Source: Oreohelix idahoensis (taxonomy: Eukaryota > Mollusca > Gastropoda > Stylommatophora > Oreohelicidae). Taken from it: 64,000 bases of DNA. Below, piece by piece: positions 19,676 to 32,242 of this stretch. Positions within the stretch are counted from its first letter, which is position 1, and each line of letters opens with the position of its first letter. Where the stretch lies: the NCBI GenBank assembly GCA_024509875.1, contig JAMPIV010019862.1, forward strand, positions 186,001 to 250,000, read 5' to 3'. A program made the translations under genes and the position numbers. The notes beneath the pieces were generated by a model. The model had not been told where the DNA came from. It did no database searches and saw nothing but the letters and a program-made list of their open reading frames with translations.

Positions 19676-21642
19676 ATCTACTCCTCTTCTCCCAATCTCA
19701 ACATACAGGAAACCTAACCTGTAGTTACAGTTAACTGAATATGCTTATTCATCTTACAACATTAAATGAATTTACATAAACAGATTACAGCATTTGACAT
19801 TACACAAATAAATCGTATGTCCCCTTTGGACCTGCAGCTTTATTTGCGTAGTTAAATATATTAGCATTGACCCACAAAATGAGTACAAAGAAAATGCAAT
19901 TTCTAGCTATAATAATACAGTTATGGCTAGATCATAAGATATAATTATGTCTATGCCTGGTGACTGCTTTCTGTGAAAGTTATGGACTAGTGTCTAACTA
20001 CACAAGTAAGCATAAAATGATTCTCCCTTGCCACTAAAAATATCTATCAAAAAGGAATAAGTGACTATCTCCTATAATCCAGAGTTATTACCTGCATCTC
20101 ACTATTCAGTTTTTAAGTGAACAATCCACACCTGACATTATCTTACAGAAATGACAGTTAATTTAGCCTATTCTTAACCCATGATAGGCATCTGTGGACT
20201 GATTCTACGCCTAATATCTGTTATTGTAAGTTTAACATTTAACCCATGATAAACCGTAACAGTTTAAGCACCACTTAAGTAAGGCCGTAGGCAGTGTAAT
20301 CTTATCACTGAACTAAATTACTAGGAGAAGTCCTCAAAAAATGAAGTAAGTACCTTCCTATCAGATATATATAAAAATCTAACATGAATATATCATATAA
20401 TAGTTATAAGAGTTGTTTACTCACCCCGAGAAAATGCCAAGAAATAGGCAAAGAACATTTAGTTCTGTGTTAATGTTTGCCTTATTTCCATAATGGTCTA
20501 TCTCGGGCCAGGAATCCTCTACGAGTGTGTTTGACGTAGTAAAATTTCAAATCTTATAGCTTACAAAGGACGCTCCCCCCGGACACCTGCCTAGCCTGAT
20601 TCTACAGATGTATCGGCGTAATGCGTAATACCGGGTAAGACACAGGTTTCAGAAGCAACAACTTTGCGAAAATTCCCCCAGAGAGACAGTCATAATATTT
20701 TGTGCTCTTTGCTCATCTAAGGGCAAACAACAAAGACTATCAGCGGGTTATCTCCCCCTGCCGGACCGTTTCTTCACAGAAACCGTCTTCGCTCGTGATC
20801 AAACACTAGAGCGACCGGAGAAATGTTTCTCTGGTCAGGCCAGGTGTGCTGACGTAACATTATCGTTCGCTGACCGCTGCATGCTCGAACATAAACAACC
20901 TCGGGTGGGGTTTGAGAAGGAGAAAACAATTGGGCCACACAGGTAGCAAAGTAAAGAGAAACAAAATGTATAGGAAAACAGAACATTAAAGAGTAATAAC
21001 ATTGAGACGAGATGGAAAAATAAATTAAGTCACTGTCTACGTGACAAGTTGCCCCCTTTTTAAAAGTGCGTGAAACACGGACTAAATGATAGTAATTTAT
21101 CTTTTCCATAGACGTTCATTACATGTCATTGAACATCCCATAATCATAATACAAATTCGTTTCCAACTTCTGTCAGTACTTAGCTATTGAGAGGATTGGT
21201 TACTATCATCCGAATGAACACCCTCCCTTGGTACAAATGCAAGCTAGTAACTGACTATCTGTAGCTTCTTATCTCAGATTAAAGAGCTACTCCTGAAAAA
21301 AATTAACCCTTAAAAAATTTTTTTCTGACTTTTACAACAATAGTCGTCAGATTTGTCAACCAAAAACTCAGCAGTGATACCATCAACCTTTACCAGCTGT
21401 CTCATGTGCAGCATGAACAATAAATGTAACTTAATATTTATGATTGCTGTGGAGAAAAAACGCTGTTCCGACTTCCTCCAAAAGAAATAGTTCGATATGT
21501 CTAGGGGAAAGAAATTCCTATAATCTGCCGAACACTAAACTCTAAGAATCAGAATAGAATCTTGTGAGAGATTCATCCTCGGATCGAGCACATATTAAAT
21601 GTCGTACTAGATGGGTTCTAGAATCTCGGACGGGCTCCCATT
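19676..21642 (-). mobile_element. Internal region of the palindromic LTR element
   Basis: About 2 kb between the left-arm LTR and the primer site. There is no long coding frame. On the minus strand at about 21300-21420 a short stretch reads LVKVDGITAEFLVDKSDD, which resembles the retropepsin phrase FLVDTGA in degenerate form. The element is therefore a non-autonomous derivative that relied on enzymes from another copy. Confidence 0.65.
21625..21640 (-). promoter_or_regulatory. Primer binding site (tRNA-Pro-like)
   Basis: On the minus strand, two bases after the LTR end ACA, the sequence is TGGGAGCCCGTCCGAGAT. It matches the tRNA-Pro primer site known from murine leukaemia-type elements (TGGGGGCTCGTCCGGGAT) at 15 of 18 positions. 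This fixes the element's orientation here as minus. Confidence 0.65.
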
Positions 21643-22043
21643 TGTCGTGGTTGAGTTAGAGTGTAGAGTATTTGTCGAGTTGGACAACTGTAGTGAAATC
21701 GACAAGGGATAGTGGACTGACAGAGTTATAGATTACACTTTAGATAAGGTGTAAATAGGAGATGGACTTGAGACAACCTGGAAGAAGATTTATTCAAATG
21801 ATCTCTCTCTCCAGGCCTCAACTCACTTTTACTGTCTAAGCATCTCCTGCTCTCACTCTTTTCTCTTATCAAACATAGAGATTCTAGTAAAGAGCTAAAA
21901 ATACAAATATGGATGGAAAGGTCGTGAACAGCGCATTAATAAATGTGTAAAATTTATTAAAGAAGAAAAGCATGAAAATAATGCATATCATCATACACAG
22001 CATAAATTACATCAATAATCAAATAATCATCAGTAGTCATCAA
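21643..22043 (-). repeat. Partial third LTR copy (U5 and probably R) at the palindrome centre
   Basis: 401 bp nearly identical to 17892-18292 in the same orientation. It starts beside the primer site and stops at 22043, where the sequence switches to the inverted right arm with one ambiguous base at the junction. The length and position are what minus-strand strong-stop cDNA would give if transcription starts at the base matching 22043. Confidence 0.8.
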
Positions 22044-23274
22044 TTTAATGTTCTGTTTTCCTATACATTTTGTTTCTCTTTGCTTTGCTACCTGTGTGGC
22101 CCAATTGTTTTCTCCTTCTCAAACCCCACCCGAGGTTGTTTATGTTCGAGCATGCAGCGGTCAGCGAACGATAATGTTACGTCAGCACACCTGGCCTGAC
22201 CAGAGAAACATTTCTTCGGTCGCTCTAGTGTTTGATCACGAGCGAAGACGGTTTCTGTGAAGAAACGGTCCGGCAGGGGGAGATAACCCGCTGATAGTCT
22301 TTGTTGTTTGCCCTTAGATGAGCAAAGAGCACAAAATATTATGACTGTCTCTCTGGGGGAATTTTCGCAAAGTTGTTGCTTCTGAAACCTGTGTCTTACC
22401 CGGTATTACGCATTACGCCGATACATCTGTAGAATCAGGCTAGGCAGGTGTCCGGGGGGAGCGTCCTTTGTAAGCTATAAGATTTGAAATTTTACTACGT
22501 CAAACACACTCGTAGAGGATTCCTGGCCCGAGATAGACCATTATGGAAATAAGGCAAACATTAACACAGAACTAAATGTTCTTTGCCTATTTCTTGGCAT
22601 TTTCTCGGGGTGAGTAAACAACTCTTATAACTATTATATGATATATTCATGTTAGATTTTTATATATATCTGATAGGAAGGTACTTACTTCATTTTTGAG
22701 GACTTCTCCTAGTAATTTAGTTCAGTGATAAGATTACACTGCCTACGGCCTTAATTAAGTGGTGCTTAAACTGTTACGGTTTATCATGGGTTAAATGTTA
22801 AACTTACAATAACAGATATTAGGCGTAGAATCAGTCCACAGATCCTGGCAAAGGGGCGACCGACCCCAACCAGGCGCGTCCACGGGTGGCAGATAGTGGA
22901 ACGACCTCCAGATATGGTGTGTCAGCTGCGAATTAAGACAGCATAGCTGGACGAATAAGCAGTCGCGGACCAAACGGCGATGTCCTCCCAGCAGGACGGG
23001 GAAGGGTAACAGGTGGCACTGATACCCCCACTGAAATCCCCCATATGTCCTACGACGGGTGCATCAAGCGAGTAAGAGCCGCTATAAGCTCTAGCCACGG
23101 GGAAGGTAAACCTCGGTAAACAAACCAATCTGCTGCCTTGCAGCTACCACCGGGAGATGGAAAGGCTATGGGAGACAACCCTGAACAACAAACACAACCC
23201 GGCCTGCCGAAGACGGAGTGTGTTAGCTACGGCGCAGACACCGGGAAAAATTAGGACACACACGCTTTTGCGGT

Positions 23275-24533
23275 ATGGAGTCATGCGACAATCTCGACTT
23301 ACGTCATGGCGTCGCTCCTATCAGCTACAACCGGGGAGGAGCGGAGCCGGGCCCCCTAGCCTCGAAAGGGCCCACCCAAGCAACCGGTGCCTTTGCCAAC
23401 CAAATGGTCGGGGGAAGGCAAAGTAGAGCAACTGACCAACCAACCCACTATCTTACAGTGGCTCAATGGAATGCAGAAGGAGTGAGGAACAAGAAACCGG
23501 AGTTACAAGAATTCCTCAGGGAAAATAACATTGATATAATCTGCATCCAAGAAACTCACCTAAAAGATACCCACCGCTTCTTTATACGCGGCTACCAATC
23601 CTTCCGCCAAGATAGGGCAAAAAGAACTAAGGGAGGAATCCTCACACTGATTAAAACCTCAATCCCAGCAGTAGAGACACACAGATCTGGTGAGGATGAA
23701 CTTGAATACATAACAGTCCAACTACTGCTGCCCAGTGGAGACTTAATGATCACAAACTGCTACAGCCCTCCAACCACAACTCTGGAGCTACACAAAGTGA
23801 AGCTTGCAGCATCGAGACACCTCATTATGGGTGACTTCAATAGCACACTCACCCAGCTGGGGCTATAACGCAACAGATCCAAGAGGAGAAGAGGTGGAAG
23901 ATTGGATGGTAGAGAATAAACTAATTCTAATAAACCAACCAGAGGATAAGCCCACCTTTTATTCCAGAGTATGGAAAACAACGAGCACACCAGATCTTGC
24001 TATGGCTACAGATGACATACATCGACTCACCACCAGAACAGTAAATACTCAACTTGGGGGAAGTGACCATGTACCAGTCACATTACAGATATCTGAGATA
24101 AGAAGTGCAGGAGAAATCAATATGTCTCCTAGCTGGAATTTCAAAAAAGCAAACTGGGGATTTTTTAAAGAACAAGCCGACAATTTCTGTCAGAACATTG
24201 CCCACTCAAAATAACATCAATAAAAACATCTCCATCATCAGTGAGGCAATCATCCAAGCAGCAAAGAAGTCAATTCCACGAGGTAAACGACGAGACTACA
24301 AACCATACTGGAGTGACAACCTGGGAAAACTCCATAGTGAATTAAATAAAGCACGGGAAACTATGGAGCAAAATCCCACATTAGAGAACACACAGAGGCA
24401 CAACAGCATAAAACAAGCCTTCAATGAACAAAAGAAAGCTGAAATCCAAAGGAGCTGGCACCAGAAGACCAGCAGTCTCAACATGGAAAAGGACTCAAGC
24501 AAGCTATGGAATCTGACAAGAGTACTAAAATGA
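23275..24533 (+). pseudogene. L-B endonuclease domain and linker, broken
   Basis: The frame 23275-23868 has LTVAQWNAEGVRNKKPELQE, IDIICIQETHL (catalytic Glu), GGILTLIKTSIPAVETH, LMITNCYSPPTTTLE and LIMGDFNS (Asp/Asn pair). A shift near 23860 moves the rest to another frame (WMVENKLILINQPEDKPTF, STPDLAMATDDIHR, GGSDHVPVTLQ with the catalytic Asp-His). A second shift near 24210 leads into the basic linker (DYKPYWSDNLGKLHSELNKA). The start at 23275 is only the first Met in the frame. Confidence 0.85.
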
Positions 24534-24597
24534 AGAAACAGCAACCAGGTGCTGTAAGACTGTCATCAAGGAAAATGAAAAATACCACACAGGAAAG

Positions 24598-25893
24598 ATG
24601 GCAGCAAACAGCCTGGCAGATTTCTACAAGGAAGAAAGCACCACATCACTTCCACATGCGTGGATCCAAGAAGTAAAGGAAATAAAAGAAAAACTGAAGC
24701 ACCAAAACCCAAATACCTGCATGAAGTCACCCCTTACTATGAGAGAACTCAGTGCTGCCATAACAAAACTAAAGAACAGAAAAGCTCCAGGAAAAGATGG
24801 CATCACAAATGATATGATCAAGAACCTTGGACCTGTAGCCAGGAACAAGCTCCTCCTAATCTTCAATCAATCATGGAGTACTGGAAAATTTCCAGATCAA
24901 TGGCGAGAAGCAATCATTGTTCCCATCAGAAAGAAACAAAAGGAGAAAACAAGCAAGTCCAGCTACCGACCAGTTAGCCTACTGAGCTGTCTGGGTAAGG
25001 TAATGGAAAGAGTGGTGAACTCAAGATTACTGAAACATCTGGAAAAAAACCATCTGCTTGATAACACACAGTCAGCATTTAGGAAAAATCGCAGCACCGA
25101 AGACCAACTAGTATATCTAGCCCAGGAAGTAGAAAATGCTTTTCAGGAGAAAAAGAAAGTGCTGGCGGTTTTTGTAGACTTGACAAAAGCTTTTGATAAG
25201 GTATGGAAAGAAGGACTCCTCCTTAAGATGCTCAACAGCAAAATTGATGAAGGGAGAATGTTCAACTGGATACGGGACTTTCTTCGATACGCGCACAGCA
25301 AGAGTAAAACTTGACGGGGAACTGAGCCATCGCGTCACTCTTAAACAGGGTGTGCCACAAGAGGAGTCATCTCCCCCACACTTTTTATCATATATATAAA
25401 TGATATTGCAGAGAAACTGTCCGGGCATATCTCCAGGGCTCTTCATGCTGATGATTTTGCTGCCTGGTGTGCTGCTGAACATTTGCCTACTGCGAAGTTC
25501 AGGATGCAAGCAGCGCTAAATACCATCGGTAAATGGGCATCAGATTGGGGAGTACAGATAAACCTCTCCAAGACAGTAGCAACCTGCTTCTCTCTGTCAA
25601 ATCGCCGAGAAACGATCAAACTGCAGCTAAATGGAAGTGAACTTCCAATCGAGGAAAACCCAACATACCTAGGAGTCAAGTTGGATAAAGAGACTCACCT
25701 GGAAGCCGCACATAAAAGCAGTAGAACAGAGAGCAATAAGAAAGCTCTCTATTATGAAGAAACTGGCTGGCACAAGTTGGGGGGGCAAATACCAACATAC
25801 TTAAAAAAGTCTATACAGGCACAGTCAGACCTGTACTTGAATATGGCATGTCAGCCTGGGCCACAGCATCTAAAACAAACACAGAATGTCTAG
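24598..25893 (+). pseudogene. L-B reverse transcriptase domain, broken
   Basis: RT motifs in order: LKNRKAPGKDGITNDMI, FPDQWREAIIVPI, SSYRPVSLLSCLGKVMERVV, QSAFRKNRSTEDQL, VFVDLTKAFDKVW, LKQGVPQ, a frame change near 25362-25380, then FIIYINDIAEKL and the catalytic HADDFAAW (about 25444-25467). YLGVKLDKETHLEAA follows, then a further shift near 25730-25890. The family normally ends the block after QGVPQ with G-SP-LF, which is garbled here. Confidence 0.87.
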
Positions 25894-27130
25894 GGAAAGT
25901 GCAAAATTCAGGCCTTAGGCTAATCACTGGAGGGATGAAGACTTCTCCAATCCAGGCAATGGAGCGATACACCAACATCCGCTCTCTTGATGACAGACGT
26001 GAGGAAAAGGTATTCACTCACAGTGAGAAGCTTCTACGAATGCCAAGTCATCCAATGCATGCCAAACTCCATAGTGTGACAAAGAACAGGCTGAAAAAGA
26101 ACCAGCTTCCTAAACATCTCCAAACATCTGCATCGATGCCATGAAGACCTCCTCCCAAATCGATCTACTGAGATTGAAATGTTAATTGATTACGAGGAGC
26201 CAGACGACTGCCATGGAAATATATCTATCATCACAGAAGTCCCTGAAATAAAAAAGAAAGGCCACCTGACCCCTCAACAACTAAAAAACTTTGGCTCAAG
26301 AAATGATTGAAGAAAAGTACAACCCGAAGGAGTGGACACATGCATACACAGATGGATCTGCTGAGGGGGCAGTAAAGAACGGTGGAGGAGGCATTTTTTA
26401 TAAGATTCCTAAATGGAAAGATCATCCGAAAGGCCTTCCCAACTGGAAAGATCTCCTCCAATTTTAGGGCAGAAGCTATGGCACTACTGCAAGCCCTGAA
26501 GATCCTCACCAGACCTGAACAGCAGCCACAAGCTAAGATAGTAATCTTCACTGACTGCAGATCATTACTTGAATCAATACAAAACACCAGAAATGATAAC
26601 ATGATGAATGAGATCAGATCTGAGCTTAACATCATCCAAAGGTCATCAACCATTGCCTTTCAGTGGTTACCTGCCCATTGTGGAATCGCTGGTAATGAGA
26701 AAGCAGATGCTCTATCAAGAAGTGGCAGTAAAATGGAACAATACAGCCACCCATTGCCCTATCGGGAAGCAAAAAACCATCATCCACAACAAGTACAAAA
26801 ATCAGTGGAAGGAGGAAGGGGATATACAGCAGAGATGACCCAATCCACCACCTAAACAGACACCAACAGACGACAATTTTCCGCCTGAGAACTGGACACT
26901 GCAGATTACTTGGACATCTCTATCGCCTCAAGATATCCCACACGAATGAATGCCCTTGTGGAACTGATATCCAGACTCCAGAACACATTCTCCAGAACTG
27001 TCCAACCCATGATAAATTGCGACGTGCGACCTGGCCAAAAGGTGATGAGCTCCAGCAGAAGCTATGGGGCTGCCGCGCCGACCTGGAAAAGACTGTGGAC
27101 TTCGTCCTGGCGACAGGCCTGCAGATTTAG
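25848..27130 (+). pseudogene. L-B RNase H domain and C-terminal zinc motif, broken
   Basis: After the RT thumb (GKVQNSGLRLITGGMKTSP) the RNase H domain is visible as AYTDGSAEGAVKNGGGG (first Asp), SSNFRAEAMALLQALKIL (Glu), IVIFTDCRSLLESI (second Asp) and FQWLPAHCGIAGNEKADALS (last catalytic residues). Frames change near 26290, 26390 and 26850. The protein then ends with FRLRTGHCRLLGHLYRLKI, the motif CPCGTDIQTPEHILQNC and VDFVLATGLQI near 27130, just before the (GAA)n tail. Confidence 0.85.
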
Positions 27131-27664
27131 CATGACTACAAACCGAACGCAGAAGAAGAAGAAGAGTCCACAGATGCCTATCATGGGTTAAGAATAGGCT
27201 AAATTAACTGTCATTTCTGTATGATAATGTCAGGTGTGGATTGTTCACTTAAAAACTGAATAGTGAGATGCAGGTAATAACTCTGGATTATAGGAGATAG
27301 TCACTTATTCCTTTTTGATAGATATTTTTAGTGGCAAGGGAGAATCATTTTATGCTTACTTGTGTAGTTAGACACTAGTCCATAACTTTCACAGAAAGCA
27401 GTCACCAGGCATAGACATAATTATATCTTATGATCTAGCCACAACTGTATTATTATAGCAAGAACATTGCATTTTCTTTGTACTCATTTTGTGGAATGCT
27501 AATATATTTTCCAAAGGGGACATACGATTTATTTGTGTAATGTCAAATGCTGTAATCTGTTTATGTAAATTCATTTAATGTTGTAAGATGAATAAGCATA
27601 TTCAGTTAACTGTAACTACAGGTTAGGTTTCCTGTATGTTGAGATTGGGAGAAGAGGAGTAGAT

Positions 27665-29169
27665 TGTTGCTGTCAGAACAGTTACTGACAGGTACCTGGG
27701 TGTGCAAAAGAATGTCACCGTCTCTTCGTCTAGAGGGATTCTGAGGATATCTAGCCCCACGAGTGTCACACCCCGTTCCTGAATCAAAACCCCTTTTGTC
27801 AACGCCAAGTTAAGCTCACGCAGTGCAACGGAGCCAACGCTAAATCTGGAATCACCAAATGCAGTAGTAGTTCTCTACTCGCCTCTTGGATTACCAGCCA
27901 GAGCATTGCGGCTTCCAGAATATCAAAACCGCCCAGCATGCCTATAGCAGAATTCCATATCACCCGCCTTTTTTGTGCCTAAACGGGGCACTCAGCCAAG
28001 CCACAGTCAACCAGCCAAAACCGGATTTAAAGCCAATTCTAGTGCCGGATAAGCACGCCTTGGGATCAATTGTCCTCAAGTGACTTCGTCCCATGGTTTA
28101 TTTCTGGGTCTATGTAGAACTTCGCACGTATGAGCAGCCATCTATGGACAGAGTTCCAGCCCCACTCGCGCCAGTAGGGGGAGTCACCAACGATAGCGCC
28201 TATACAGTGATTTTATTCAGGTTAATTCCATCACCGATGGAGGATATATACGAAAAAACCACTTACTGGAGCTTTTCCCTTGGTCCCCGAAAGCGGACAG
28301 GCTGTCGCTAAGTTCATTCAGTTGGTCTGCAGGAGATAAACAGCGTCCCCCAGCCCACCTCGCGCCAGTAGGGGGAGTCACCAATGATAGTACCAACAAG
28401 GACAGTTTTGTAGGCATAGTCCCTCACGAAGGATCTACAAGTAACACACTGTCTGACTATTTCATCTGGTCCCCGAAAACGGACGGACTGCCACGCAGTT
28501 TATTCATTTTGGTAAACAGAAGGTAAATAGAGTCTTCCAGCCCACCTCGCGCCAGTAGGGAGGAATCACCAATGATAGCGCCTATACAGTGATTTTATTC
28601 AGGTTAATTCCATCACCGATGGAGGATATATACGAAAAAACCACTTACTGGAGCTATTTCATATGGTCCCGAAAACGGACGGACTGACACTCAGTTATTT
28701 CATCTCTCTGTGTTCTACAGGTTTTATGAATGGTGATCTATGTGTGTGGTTGTTGGTGTATATGATTATTGATGACTACTGATGATTATTTGATTATTGA
28801 TGTAATTTATGCTGTGTATGATGATATACATTATTTTCATGCTTTTCTTCTTTAATAAATTTTACACATTTATTAATGCGCTGTTCACGACCTTTCCATC
28901 CATATTTGTATTTTTAGCTCTTTACTAGAATCTCTATGTTTGATAAGAGAAAAGAGTGAGAGCAGGAGATGCTTAGACAGTAAAAGTGAGTTGAGGCCTG
29001 GAGAGAGAGATCATTTGAATAAATCTTCTTCCAGGTTGTCTCAAGTCCATCTCCTATTTACACCTTATCTAAAGTGTAATCTATAACTCTGTCAGTCCAC
29101 TATCCCTTGTCGATTTCACTACAGTTGTCCAACTCGACAAATACTCTACACTCTAACTCAACCACGACA
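27665..29169 (+). repeat. LTR of the palindromic element, right arm
   Basis: Runs from TGTTGCTGTCAG to CCACGACA, about 1505 bp. It is preceded by a polypurine-like tract at 27641-27663 (GAGATTGGGAGAAGAGGAGT then AGA). AATAAA lies near 28854. It is about 99% identical by eye to the left-arm LTR apart from the 278-bp segment that only the left arm has. Confidence 0.72.
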
Positions 29170-31627
<2,458 letters not shown>

Positions 31628-31874
31628 ATGACAACTGATATGCTTGCCACCAAGCATGAACGCCCATTGAACTTGCCCAGAGAAGATGTGTTTTTAAATG
31701 GACGAGATAAATCCATTATATGGACTGGTACACCTCATTATGTGCCAATATATCCAAACTGGCAAGAACTAAGAGCTGTCAGGTATAATCCTCGTCTTAC
31801 ACGCAGAAACAATGGTGAATATGAAGTGGAAGAAAACTGGACTGAATACCATCGCCAGAGACACACACCCAGTG
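31628..31874 (+). CDS. Host gene, coding exon 1 (191-residue protein, family not recognised)
   Basis: The ATG at 31628 has A at -3 and opens 82 codons plus one base, ending in AGTG|GTAATT, a good donor. The leftover base joins the GC at the start of the exon at 37205 to make a Gly codon, so the two exons fit in phase and give 191 residues. This part includes NLPREDVFLNGRDKSIIWTG, TPHYVPIYPNWQELRAVRYN and EENWTEYHRQRH. It is rich in Tyr, Trp, Arg and Pro with no signal peptide or membrane segment. Unlike everything around it, the frame has no defects and no transposon similarity. The composition recalls small axonemal (microtubule inner) proteins, but that is only a guess. Confidence 0.8.
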
Positions 31875-31884
31875 GTAATTTAAT

Positions 31885-32240
31885 TTCTATTTTTTTTTTA
31901 AAGACAAAGTATACCGTTCAACCCTTGATGGGTTATAATTAGGATATATTGTGTAGTAAATTCAAGATAATAAAATCTGATTTCCGTTATCTAAATATAG
32001 TACCTTCTCTCTCTCTCCCCCCCACTCAGTCCAAATATAGTAAATCAACTGTAAAATTGTGTGAATGTATGTGTGTGTGCACTCCCCTTTAAAAAGAAAC
32101 AAAACAAATACAAACAAAAACAAAACAGAAAAGAAAAAAGTAAAGTCATAACTGCCCTGTTGTTAACAAGGTGAAAAGGGGTGAGAAAGTCTGGGGAATG
32201 ACACCCAGTCCACCAATTATCTGCCATTATCCACACGAAA
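31885..32240 (-). mobile_element. L-G 3' UTR, inverted, in the host intron
   Basis: On the minus strand this is the end of L-G: ACCCAGACTTTCTCACCCC then AACAAGG-type sequence, T/G-rich tracts, the ACTGAGTGGG region, and the end ACCCATCAAGGGTTGAACGG then TATACTTTGTC with an A-run at 31893-31904. It matches 14400-14768 in reverse. It begins 10 bp after the splice donor of exon 1. Confidence 0.7.
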
Positions 32241-32242
32241 TT

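Larger units (their letters stand above)
22844..27164 (+). mobile_element. Non-LTR retrotransposon (L-B), near full-length, RNase H-bearing
   Basis: Flanked by an 11-bp duplication AGTCCACAGAT (22833-22843 and 27165-27175), with a (GAA)n tail at 27151-27163. The uninterrupted target is visible in the left palindrome arm near 20192-20202. A GC-richer 5' leader (22844-23270) comes before the coding region. Domain order is AP endonuclease, reverse transcriptase, RNase H and a C-terminal Cys/His motif, which fits the I-like group of LINEs. Several frameshifts make it inactive. It is the youngest dated event in the nest. Confidence 0.9.
17892..29169. mobile_element. Palindromic LTR retroelement insertion (two inverted arms, one target duplication)
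   Basis: The block begins TGTCGTGGTTGAG and ends CTCAACCACGACA, and the two arms are reverse complements. The left arm is 17892-20990. The right arm is 29169 back to 22044, interrupted by LINE L-B. A single-copy centre, 20991-22043, contains a further 401-bp direct copy of the LTR end. The whole is flanked by one 5-bp duplication, CAAGA (17887-17891 and 29170-29174), and lies inside LINE L-A, whose protein resumes across it. So the palindrome integrated as one unit with two identical LTR 3' ends. The arms differ mainly by two indels (about 278 bp near 19354-19631 and about 25 bp near 19829-19855). No polymerase or integrase is encoded. Confidence 0.87.

Noticed and set aside
17892..29169. Two independent LTR elements inserted head to head
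   Set aside because: Only one 5-bp duplication surrounds the pair, the host LINE is continuous outside it, and the junction lies inside LTR and internal sequence rather than at element ends.
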